NCBI RefSeq assembly: GCF_964340395.1
Contig: NC_135549.1
Span: 33,414,832 to 33,478,831 of the forward strand
Direction of reading: 5' to 3'
Length of the DNA: 64,000 bases
Source: Glandiceps talaboti
Taxonomy: Eukaryota; Hemichordata; Enteropneusta; Spengelidae
Under the pieces are notes generated by a model that did not search any database, had not been told where the DNA came from, and was given only the letters and a program-made list of their open reading frames with translations. Position 1 is the first letter of the stretch. Each line of letters opens with the position of its first letter. This document shows, piece by piece, positions 22,406 to 35,602 of this stretch. The translations under genes and the position numbers were made by a program.

Positions 22406-25400
22406 CTGCAAAGATCACAAAAATAAATTAATAAGTAAAAGCACAGATACACCTTCTTAAGTTATTTGTGAGTACATGATATTTGACCTAACGGTAGAAG
22501 CCACACAGAACAACTTCACTTCTCAAAGATTAGCATTTCAGTACTCATGAAGTTGGCTTTATTCCTCCAATATGTCATTTCAAAGTATTTAGGTGTATAG
22601 CTACTGATTGGAGTATTTGGGTGTATAACTGTTGATTTGTTGACTATGGGGAGTATTTGGGTGTATAACTACTGAATCATTGACTATGGGGAGTATTTGG
22701 GTTTATAACGGCTGTTTTGTTGACAATGGGGAGTATTTGGGTGTATAACTACTGAATCATTAGCCCCGTCTACACGGCACTAAAAATCCTACCTGAGGTA
22801 GGATTCAGGATATTTTGAAGCCCGTGTAGACGCAAACGCGTCCTGAACCTGTCCTGAAACTGTCCTGACTTAGGACACCTTTGAGAAGTTTCCTGAAACC
22901 CTCCTGACTTCGTCCTATGTACTGGAAGGCGCGACATCTACGCTGTAACCTTTCTACGTGTAGACACAAATCTATCCTACCTCAGGTAGGACGACCTATG
23001 TGTAGATGGGGCCATTGACTATGGGGAGTATTTGGGTGTATAACTACTTGAAACAATGGGGAAGTATGACTGCTTTTAACTGACAATGTTCAAGTTACTA
23101 ATATATACTATGTGTTTCCTATGGTAGACATCTGGGATTCGAGTCAACCACAATAAATATTCATTATGTCTTGTTTTTCATCATGTTATTATTATATCCT
23201 GCATCTTCATATCTCTAGCAGTACACTATATTTTCATATCTCTAGCAGTACACTATATTTTCATATCTCTAGCAGTACACTATATTTTCATATCTCTAGC
23301 AGTACACTATATTTTCATATCTCTAGCAGTACACTGTATCTTCATATCTCTAGCAGTACACTATATTTTCATATCTCTAGCAGTACAATGTATCTTCATA
23401 TCTCTAGCAGTACACTGTATCTTCATATCTCTAGCAGTACACTGTATCTTCATATCTCTAGCAGTACACTGTATTTTCATATCTCTAGCAGTACACTATA
23501 TTTTCATATCTCTAGCAGTACACTATATTTTCATATCTCTAGCAGTACACTATATTTTCATATCTCTAGCAGTACACTGTATCTTCATATCTTTAGCAGT
23601 ACACTATATTTTCATATCTCTAGCAGTACACTATATTTTCATATCTCTAGCAGTACACTATATTTTCATATCTCTAGCAGTACACTATATTTTCATATCT
23701 CTAGCAGTACACTATATTTTCATATCTCTAGCAGTACACTGTATTTTCATATCTCTAGCATGCACTGTATCTTCATATCTCTAGCAGTACACTGTATCTT
23801 CATATCTCTAACAGTACACTGTATTTTCATATCTCTAGCAGTACACTGTATTTTCATATCTCTAGCAGTACACTGTATTTTCATATCTCTAGCAGTACAC
23901 TGTATCTTCATATCTCTAGCATGCACTGTATCTTCATATCTCTAGCAGTACACTGTATTTTCATATCTCTAGCAGTACACTGTATTTTCATATCTCTAGC
24001 AGTACACTGTATTTTCATATCTCTAGCATGCACTGTATCTTCATATCTCTAGCAGTACAAATTTACACTGTATCTTCATATCTCTAACAGTACACTGTAT
24101 TTTCATATCTCTAGCAGTACACTGTATTTTCATATCTCTAGCAGTACACTGTATTTTCATATCTCTAGCAGTACACTGTATCTTCATATCTCTAGCAGTA
24201 CACTGTATCTTCATATCTCTAGCAGTACACTATATTTTCATATCTCTAGCAGTACACTATATTTTCATATCTCTAGCAGTACACTATATTTTCATATCTC
24301 TAGCAGTACACTATATTTTAATATCTCTAGCAGTACACTATATTTTCATATCTCTAGCAGTACACTATATTTTCATATCTCTAGCAGTACACTATATTTT
24401 CATATCTCTAGCAGTACACTGTATTTTCATATCTCTAGCAGTACACTATATTTTCATATCTCTAGCAGTACACTATTTTCATATCTCTAGCAGTACATTG
24501 TATTTTCATATCTCTAGCAGTACACTGTATTTTCATATCTCCAGCAGTACACTATATTTTCATATCTCTAGCAGTACACTGTATTTTCATATCTCTAGCA
24601 GTACACTGTATTTTCATATCTCTAGCAGTACACTATATTTTCATATCTCCAGCAGTACACTATATTTTCATATCTCTAGCAGTACACTGTATTTTCATAT
24701 CTCTAGCAGTACACTGTATTTTCATATCTCTAGCAGTACACTATATTTTCATATCTCTAGCAGTACACTATATTTTCATATCTCTAGCAGTACACTGTAT
24801 TTTCATATCTCTAGCAGTACACTATATTTTCATATCTCTAGCAGTACACTTTATTTTCATATCTCTAGCAGTACACTATATTTTCATATCTCTAGCAGTA
24901 CACTATATTTTCATATCTCTAGCAGTACACTATATTTTCATATCTCTAGCAGTACACTGTATTTTCATATCTCTAGCAGTACACTATATTTTCATATCTC
25001 TAGCAGTACACTGTATCTTCATATCTCTAGCAGTACACTGTATCTTCATATCTCTAGCAGTACACTGTATTTTCATATCTCTAGCATGCACTGTATCTTC
25101 ATATCTAGCAGTACACTTGACTTACCTTTTGTAAATGCATGTTTTTAGTCAGGGTCTCTTCTAACATCCTCTGTAATTTTCTATTGAATTCTTTCATACT
25201 AATATCTATGTCATCCCCTTTGACAAAGTCCATCATTTTATGTAGTGTTGTCTTTTTTTCTGGTGTTGATGGTGTTAAATCTATAATAAAACAAGGTACA
25301 TTAAATCTGACATTGATGGCATCCAATCAGATAAAAGACTATCTCCCTCTAGATGATTATTAGTGTTGACACAAACATTACATTTCATATAATAGTAGAA

Positions 25401-28400
25401 AACTGAATGTATTGCAGATCATGACATTTCATTAACACTTTTATTGAATTGATAAACAAGGTATGAGTCAGAATGTGAAATTAACATTGTCCATTGGACC
25501 TAGATCAACACCGATATAGCTGTTTCTATTTCTTTTATTTCAAGATGTGAGGGAAACACCTGCTATTTTATGCCAGCATATATGTGCAATGTTGTGCTGC
25601 CCTCCAATATATGTAGTATGATTTTTCTCTCCTATAAACATTAACAAATACATGTATGATTCACCTTATGCTTGTCATACTGATCGAGACCAGTACATTG
25701 TAGTTTATTTGAAATGAATGTGATTGAAAATAAATATTTGGAAAATTGTAAGTCATAAAAAGAAATGGTGATATAAAAAATATGCAAGACCAAATAGAGA
25801 AAACAGGAACCTGAAATGTTATATTCTAAATTATTTGAACATAAATTTCCTTTTAGAAAACAGCTTAGAGATACCTAACTGTCTGGCATGGGACAACTCG
25901 AACCACAGATGAGATATATCTGCCTTTTCCCAGCTGTCCCTCCAGATCATCCAAAGTGAAAATTCAGTTTAGGCCTTGCCAAAAGGAGTGAGTGATCACA
26001 GTTTTCCAGAAGTTTGTCCAGTATGTAAGAAGATGACAATATGAAGAACTATGATTCAAGACAAGTTGTCATGGAAGACATAGCCCCCCAAAAAACTACA
26101 AGTTCTTTAGTTTGTACATGACTTACCAGCTCTATCCATGACATAAGACTGTATGATTGAACTCTTTTGCATGATGTCATCAGCCATACAGGCATTACTG
26201 TTCTCTAGATGGTTTACCTACAAAGAATAGTAGGAAAGGAAAAAGTGGATATGTACAAATCCATTACTTTCTGATACATTTGCTAAAGTGTATGAAAGAG
26301 GACACTGTATTGATTACAATAAAACTTGAGACTAGACAGATGCTATTACTCGACGTTCTTGATCCAAGTACAAACTACCGGGGGTGGGGGTGGGGTGGTG
26401 GTGGTGGTGGTGGTGGGGTGGTATTATATTTTTTGAAAAATAAAGCACAAATATTATCCGTACTGAAAATGAAGAATAAATGGAGATCTAGTTCAAGGTT
26501 AAGATTTCAACAGAGTTTTCGTTTCTTCTTGTAAGTGCGTGTACGTGAAACATGCATACATAGAACAAATGCTTTATGCTGAGAAGTCTACTGAAGTGAC
26601 CATAACTCCGTTCATGACTCACGATCACTTCAGTAGACTTCCTCGTGTAAGGCATTCATGCTATACATGCACGTTTCACATAAATGTACGTACATACATA
26701 CATATATACAAGGACGTATGAAAATACAAGTTAAAAATGGGGCGAATTGAAATGGGACGAAGTGAATCGCAATCATACAACTCCATACCTATTGGTTAAT
26801 CTCTGGATATATACAACTCCATACCTATTGGTTAATCTCTCTGGATATATACAACTCCATACCTATTGGTTAATCTCTCTGGATATATACAACTCCATAC
26901 CTATTGGTTAATTTCTCTGGATATATACAACTCCATACCTATTGGTTAATCTCTCTGGATATATACAACTCCATACCTATTGGTTAATTTCTCTGGATAT
27001 ATACAACTCCATACCTATTGGTTAATCTCTCTGGATATATACAACTCCATACCTATTGGTTAATCTCTCTGGATATATACAACTCCATACCTATTGGTTA
27101 ATTTCTCTGGATATATACAACTCCATACCTATTGGTTAATTTCTCTGGATATATACAACTCCATACCTATTGGTTAATCTCTCTGGATATATACAACTCC
27201 ATACCTATTGGTTAATCTCTCTGGACATGTTCCTCTAAGCAAGTCCTCTAACAATATATGCTGTCAAGTGAGGCAAACTTCCTTTTCATGTAAATAGTGG
27301 AATTGTTGTATTTATCCTTAGGCCACGAAAAAATTAATCTATTCATCATGTAACCAAGCCTATCACTTTTTGGTAGGTAGGTTGTTTTGTAACACACCTA
27401 GTTCCTTTCCTACGTTGTATTTGTCAATATATGGTCATGTGGTATGCAGCATTTTTACACTGTTCAACGCAAATGACGTTTACCAGTCAATAATTTTGGT
27501 CCTGATGCCTGTACTGGCATCATCATGAAAACTGCTACCTGCTAACATCATGTGTGCATGCGTACATGTTTTCACAGCAGATGAAAATGGTGTCACCTTG
27601 TGCTGGCGAATAAACGTTAGCTTGAACCTTTACAGCCTTACAATTTTCTGAAGACAAACTTAGTCACCCTTGTGTCAGAAAGGATTTGGAATGAACAAAA
27701 TTAATAATTATTAAAGGAGTAAACTTTACAGATTCCTGTGTTGTTTTTCAAACTACCTTTACTGTTGTCATATGGAAACCCTTTGGGGTATGTAGGTTGT
27801 TATGTTCAATGTGCAACCTAGCTTACTACTTTGGGGTATGTAGGATGTTATGTTCAATGTGCAACCTAGCCCATCACTTTGGGGTATGTAGGATGTTATG
27901 TTCAATGTGCAACCTAGCCTACTCCTTTGGGGTATGTTGGATGTTATGTTCAATGTGCAACCTAGCCTATTACTTTGGGGTATGTAGGATGTTATGTTCA
28001 ATGTGCAACCTAGCCCATCACTTTGGGGTATGTAGGATGTTATGTTCAATGTGCAACCTAGCCTATTACTTTGGGGTATGTAGGATGTTATGTTCAATGT
28101 GCAACCTAGCCTATTACTTTGGGGTATGTAGGATGTTATGTTCAATGTGCAACCTAGCCTATTACTTTGGGGTATGTAGGATGTTATGTTCAATGTGCAA
28201 CCTAGCCTATTACTTTGGGGTATGTAGGATGTTATGTTCAATGTGCAACCTAGCCTATTACTTTGGGGTATGTAGGATGTTATGTTCAATGTGCAACCTA
28301 GCCTATTACTTTGGGGTATGTAGGATGTTATGTTCAATGTGCAACCTAGCCTATTACTTTGGGGTATGTAGGATGTTATGTTCAATGTGCAACCTAGCCT

Positions 28401-31400
28401 ATTACTTTGGGGTATGTAGGATGTTATGTTCAATGTGCAACCTAGCCCATCACTTTGGGGTATGTAGGATGTTATGTTCAATGTGCAACCTAGCCTATTA
28501 CTTTGGGGTATGTAGGATGTTATGTTCAATGTGCAACCTAGCCTATTACTTTGGGGTATGTAGGATGTTATGTTCAATGTGCAACCTAGCCTATTACTTT
28601 GGGGTATGTAGGATGTTATGTTCAATGTGCAACCTAGCCTATTACTTTGGGGTATGAAGGATGTTATGTTCAATGTGCAACCTAGCTTACTACTTTGGGG
28701 TATGTAGGATGTTATGTTCAATGTGCAACCTAGCCTATTACTTTGGGGTATGTAGGTTGTTATGTTCAATGTGCAACCTAGCCTATTACTTTGGGGTATG
28801 TAGGTTGTTATGTTCAATGTGCAACCTAGCCTATTACTTTGGGGTATGTAGGATGTTATGTTCAATGTGCAACCTAGCCCATCACTTTGGGGTATGTAGG
28901 ATGTTATGTTCAATGTGCAACCTAGCTTACTACTTTGGGGTATGTAGGATGTTATGTTCAATGTGCAACCTAGCCCATCACTTTGGGGTATGTAGGATGT
29001 TATGTTCAATGTGCAACCTAGCCTACTACTTTGGGGTATGTAGGATGTTATGTTCAATGTGCAACCTAGCCTATTACCTTGGGGTATGTAGGATGTTATG
29101 TTCAATGTGCAACCTAGCCTATTACTTTGGGGTATGTAGGATGTTATGTTCAATGTGCAACCTAGCCTACTACTTTGGGGTATGTAGGATGTTATGTTCA
29201 ATGTGCAACCTAGCCTATTACTTTGGGGTATGTAGGATGTTATGTTCAATGTGCAACCTAGCCTATTACTTTGGGGTATGTAGGATGTTATGTTCAATGT
29301 GCAACCTAGCCTATTACTTTGGGGTATGTAGGATGTTATGTTCAATGTGCAACCTAGCCCATCACTTTGGGGTATGTAGGATGTTATGTTCAATGTGCAA
29401 CCTAGCCTATTACCTTGGGGTATGTAGGATGTTATGTTCAATGTGCAACCTAGCCTATTACTTTGGGGTATGTAGGATGTTATGTTCAATGTGCAACCTA
29501 GCCTACTACTTTGGGGTATGTAGGATGTTATGTTCAATGTGCAACCTAGCCTATTACTTTGGGGTATGTAGGATGTTATGTTCAATGTGCAACCTAGCTT
29601 ACTACTTTGGGGTATGTAGGATGTTATGTTCAATGTGCAACCTAGCCTATTACTTTGGGGTATGTAGGATGTTATGTTCAATGTGCAACCTAGCCTATTA
29701 CTTTGGGGTATGTAGGATGTTATGTTCAATGTGCAACCTAGCCTATTACTTTGGGGTATGTAGGATGTTATGTTCAATGTGCAACCTAGCCTATTACTTT
29801 GGGGTATGTAGGATGTTATGTTCAATGTGCAACCTAGCCTATTACTTTGGGGTATGTAGGATGTTATGTTCAATGTGCAACCTAGCCTACTACTTTGGGG
29901 TATGTAGGATGTTATGTTCAATGTGCAACCTAGCCTATTACTTTGGGGTATGTAGGATGTTATGTTCAATATGCAACCTAGCCTATTACTTTGGGGTATG
30001 TAGGATGTTATGTTCAATGTGCAACCTAGCCTATTACTTTGGGGTATGTAGGATGTTATGTTCAATGTGCAACCTAGCCTATTACTTTGGGGTATGTAGG
30101 ATGTTATGTTCAATGTGCAACCTAGCCTATTACTTTGGGGTATGTAGGATGTTATGTTCAATGTGCAACCTAGCCTATTACTTTGGGGTATGTAGGATGT
30201 TATGTTCAATGTGCAACCTAGCCTATTACTTTGGGGTATGTAGGATGTTATGTTCAATGTGCAACCTAGCCTATTACTTTGGGGTATGTAGGATGTTATG
30301 TTCAATGTGCAACCTAGCCTATTACTTTGGGGTATGTAGGATGTTATGTTCAATGTGCAACCTAGCTTACTACTTTGGGGTATGTAGGATGTTATGTTCA
30401 ATGTGCAACCTAGCCTATTACTTTGGGGTATGTAGGATGTTATGTTCAATGTGCAACCTAGCCTATTACTTTGGGGTATGTAGGATGTTATGTTCAATGT
30501 GCAACCTAGCCTATTACTTTGGGGTATGTAGGTTGTTATGTTCAATGTGCAACCTAGCCTACTACTTTGGGGTATGTAGGTTGATTTTTTTTGACAATGA
30601 CTGAGGATGAACGATTGGATAATGATGTATAAAAATAAGGATGGATTTCTAGTATAACCCACTCCAGCCCTTCAGGAGCTAATAATAACTGCCAAAGAAA
30701 GGCTGTTCAATTATTCAAGGAAAATTATGTAAAGGAAGAATACTTGACAGATGTATTTGAGTGAAGCAAAACATAATAGTAAAATGTCAGTACGTATTAC
30801 TAATCAAGATATTTAGTAAATTAAATATATCTAATAAATTATATATATTTTCTGAATTCAGCCTCCACTTTTGAGAAACTACACCTGGTTCAAAAGGGTT
30901 TTAAGGGTGCTTACAGTTCATATCTGGTTTGTTTATAAAGTACTGGTAAGCATGAGAAAAATGAGATAACAGAAACTTTTAAGACATACTCTTTCCTCTA
31001 AACTCCACTTTTCTTCCTGCAACTCAGCAATTCGTGAAAGCAGTTCATTAGTTTCTTCATTGAGGGCAGCTGATGTCGTAGAATTTTCCGATGCATTGGA
31101 CTGTACAGAAAAAGATGAATAAAATCCATGTAACAAATACAAATTTTAGAATTAATATAGAACTTAACGTAATGTTACTGATTGGTACAAACACAAGTAG
31201 TTACAAGTCTTCATTGACTTCATCATCTCTCCCCCCCCCCCCCCCCCCTCACCTGAAGTATAAAGTAGTAAATACTGTATTTTCTCTATTAATGATTTAT
31301 CAGGACTTTAATATGGATTATAGATAGAACCAAAAAATGTTTTTGATTAGGGGTCTTCCAAGTTATTAGAGTCTGTTTGAAAATACATAATCAAATAAGC

Positions 31401-34400
31401 ACCCCCTTACACAAATACATCATCAAATAGGCACCCCCTTTAAACACAAATACATCATCAAATAAGCACCCCCTTACACAAATACACCATCAAATAAGCA
31501 CCCCCTTACACAAATACATCATCAAATAGGCACCCCCTTACACAAATACATAATCAAATAAGCACCCCCTTACACAAATACACCATCAAATAAGCACCCC
31601 CTTACACAAATACACCATCAAATAAGCACCCCCTTACACAAATACATAATCAAATAAGCACCCCCTTACACAAATACACATTCAAATAAGCACCCCCTTA
31701 CACAAATACATCATCAAATAGGCACCCCCTTACACAAATACATCATCAAATAGGCACCCCCTTACACAAATACACCATCAAATAGGCACCCCCTTACACA
31801 AATACACCATCAAATAGGCACCCCCTTACACAAATACACATTCAAATAGGCACCCCCTTACACAAATACACCATCAAATGGGCACCCCCTTACACAAATA
31901 CATCATCAAATAGGCACCCCCTTACACAAATACACATTCAAATAGGCACCCCCTTACACAAATACACCATCAAATTGGCACCCCCTTACACAAAATGAAT
32001 AAAATACATTATGTTGGCTTACATGCCCTCCTTCCATTTACACAAAACTAAACAAACTCTGAAAATCTGTGGCAATGAACTGACATAATATAAACCCATT
32101 CTGTATGTGCATAGCTGGTTGATGTGACAATGAACTGACATAATAATAGAAACCCATTCTGTGTGTGCATAGCTGGTACATAGCACTGTGAGTGTGTCAA
32201 CCTAACTAATGAATAGAATGGCCAATATCTGAAAGTGACATAAATTAAATTGTACTAAAAGTGATATGAATACCTGATTGAGATCAGTAGTAGCATCTTT
32301 CATGCTAGCAGCCCATGATGATACACTGCTGCTGTCACCCTTGTATCTTTCCTCTGCGTTGTATTGTTGGAACAGCTCATCTACACTGCTTTTCATACCG
32401 CTGTTCTCAGATAAAATCTCTTGAAGTCTTTCCTGTAATTTTTCCCCTCGTTTTCTCTCTAGATGTAGCTGCCTTTTAAGGTCTTTCACCTGTGAAAGCA
32501 ACAACCAATCATGGCATCATGCTTTTTGTAGCTGTTGATTTCTATAAGTGCCGTGTCATGATTCTCAAAACACAGGTTTCTTACAGTAAAAGTAATTTAA
32601 AATAAAATTCCAGGATTTTAATAAGATCGTTTTTCACCAATTTGATATGCTTTATGAACTGCAATGAAACACATTTGCAGAAGGGGCTGATTCCAATCAA
32701 AATCTGAAAATGCTTTTGGAAAAAGTAAAAATAGCGTCAATGGCATTCTAGCACAACTGTCTTTGGCTGTTGCTATGGCTGTGGTCTTGTTGCTAGGCAT
32801 ATCTTCGAAATATACACCTCCATTTGGCTGTTGCTATGGGCATTGGTCTTGTTGCTAGGCATCTTTGCATATATTTTTGGAATCTACATTCACTTGGCTA
32901 CCTTTCCCAGTTAGCATCTTTGCAATATAAACCATCATTTGGCCGTTGCCGTGGGCTTGGTCTTGTTGCTAAGCATATTTACATACATATTTTGTTATTC
33001 TTTATTCACTTACCTACCTGTTCCTGTTGTTATCTTTGCAATATGCATAATTTCACTGTTGCTAAGGGCATGGACATGGTTGCTAAGGCCAGTTTTGTCA
33101 AAATGTTTTGAAGAATAACTACAGAATAAAACCTTCATCAAGATTCATCATGTAGTTTTCAAGATTGAGAACCAAAATTGCGATTTTTAAACCTAAATTG
33201 CATATCGCTGATGGGATGTTGCGATTTTTAAACCTAATTTGCATATCGCTGATGGGATCACCATGTCATGAACAATTCATAAAATTTGAACACCCCTAAG
33301 AATGTTTCCACCAAATCTTGGCAACATCTGCTCAGTAGTTTTGGAATTTGACACACACATCCAAAATAATGTAGAAATCATGTTGTTTAATATGGCAAAC
33401 AAAATAGTAATAAGCGATAATACAAGATATGAATAATAAGTGCAAAAATACGTACACATCAAATAAATCTAACACAAGAAGAAAACACTTTGGGCAGAGG
33501 GCACTACTGATCTGGTCAATGAGAAAATGAGTGAGTATGAAATGTGTTGCCAGTTGAGGCAAGTTGGAGCCTGTTTGAGGCCGAGTGATGCCAGTTGGAG
33601 GCAATTGGGGTGAAAGTACAAAGTAAGGTCCCCAAGACTGAGGGGTGAAAATGCCATGACCAGACCAAAGTACCCCCATGAGACAAGAGGTGGAATTTGT
33701 AATTTTTGTGGTTCTGTAACATTTTAAAGATTTGTTTTTAATTTTGGAATGACCATCAAAAAAGAGTGGCTGCCAGCATCAGACTGAGGTCTGAGGTATG
33801 GCCTCGTCAGCCCAAATGATGAAGTTTCAAAAACCAAGGTGGACTAGGCTTGAGGCCGGAGTCCTTTTGACTAGGGGGAAACCAGGACTTGCCAAAATGA
33901 AGACACTTCAAGGCCCCAGATGGCATAGGGCCCCCCTTCTGCTGAGATGGAAGTGGCTACGCCGAAATAACACTAATCCATTAACCCAGCAAGGGAGGGG
34001 ATGGGCCCTCCATGGATCCAGAGGGGAGAGGGTGTCAAAGAGAGATATGTGTGAACAGAACAACAACGGGGGGAGGGTGAAGGGATGAACCACTGGCAAG
34101 TGTTGCTCATTACACAAGACCGAAAGACACCAGAGGCCTACACCAGAGGGAGGGGAGTACTATCTGGGTGGAGTGCGGGTGCGCTGAGAGTGCGAAAGGT
34201 TGGCCATGCTAATGACATATGGGGACTCGTCATGCCCAAACTACAAATACCCCAGTAATGGCCCCGCACTTAAAACCAGAGAGAAAACCATTATTAAGCC
34301 AAACATCTCTGGAAAAGTGTTAGGCCCAAAAGAAAATAGTCAAACTCAAATGGTATTCAGACAAAGCACGCTATGCACGAAAAACAAAGTAGGCTAATAG

Positions 34401-35564
34401 TAAGTCAGCTCCACAGAGAGTAGAACTATGTAACAAGTAGAATGGACAATGTAAGCAAAACAAAGGCTAATATCAGATGAAAACTCTCAACCAATGGAAA
34501 TGACAGAATTTGGTTGTTGTGGGTAGTTTGTAGTGGAATTTGGGCATTTTTCGTTCATGATGGATATTTGCCATTAGCGGTTCAAGTGCGACTTTCCCGA
34601 CTTGGTGAGCCAGCAAGTCAAGTGTCATAAAAATTGTTTGCATATCTAAAGCTATTTGCAATGTCACTGATAATGGGTCAGTACGACTGATATGACATTG
34701 AGCTTAGCTTTGCCTGATGCTATGTAACAGTGCTTTACCACATTTGTAAATATTGCCAACAAACATTATTCAGTGAAAAGAAAGATAAGAAACCCCACTT
34801 CCTCAGCTAATGGCTTGATTCTGTAATGCCTGTAGCTTGCATGATGTCCCGAGCTAGTCGGTCAAGGTCATTGATGTTGGTGTCAACCCTAGTTCATAAG
34901 TGGGTCACTGGACGTCATGGTTGCCTAGCTGAGCTAGTTCGAGGTGTGGTTTTTCTGCCTCGTGGCATGATGATTCTTTCAATGGTATATTGGAAGGAAT
35001 GAAATAAATATACTACAGCTGTGATGGTAGCAAACTGTGAAAGAATGAGGTGGTCGGAATTAAGTGTCATGACTGGTGTGGTTTGTATATAGAGATTATG
35101 TAATTGCTAAGGTCTGTGTATTCCTGTGTTGTCAAACACAAGTTAAATACAGCATTATAGATTTTTGACCAAAAAGATACATTTTTAGCTCTAATTTGCA
35201 TATCACGAAAGGGATGACAATTCTTAATCTAAGAATGTTCCCACGAAACCTCGCCCCCATCTGCTCAGTAATTTTAGAATTATACACAAAAATACACAAT
35301 TGTAGACCTAATTTGCATATTATTAATATAAACACACCTAAGAATGACCCAGCAAATTTCAGACTAATCTGCCAAGCAGTTTTTGAGTTTATTTTTGTTG
35401 ACCAAAAATAACATTTTTTGACCCAAATCACACACCGATGATAAGATCATTTTGATTTGACCAATTTCCTAACTAGACACCCTGGGTAATATATCCACTG
35501 AATATCATGGCTATTGGTCCAGCAGTTTTTGACTTTTAGTTGTTCACAGACACACAGACAGACA

Positions 35565-35602
<38 letters not shown>

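Noticed and set aside
23166-25148. Repetitive HISSSTLYF open frames
   Set aside because: 27-bp minisatellite artefact; the right end overlaps the antisense of a true GRIPAP1 exon.
25139-25363. 74-codon plus-strand open frame
   Set aside because: Antisense of the GRIPAP1 exon 25126-25280.
27768-30662. 964-codon minus frame with repeating [14 protein letters not shown] and 647-codon plus frame with repeating Cys-rich unit
   Set aside because: 48-bp minisatellite artefact inside a GRIPAP1 intron; open on both strands.
33798-34088. 96-codon plus frame in a GC-rich patch
   Set aside because: No recognised domain, no splice sites matching a gene, lies inside an insertion.
33349-35154. LTR retrotransposon
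   Set aside because: TG...CA ends and insertion are real, but no pair of long terminal repeats, primer-binding site or enzyme domain could be seen.
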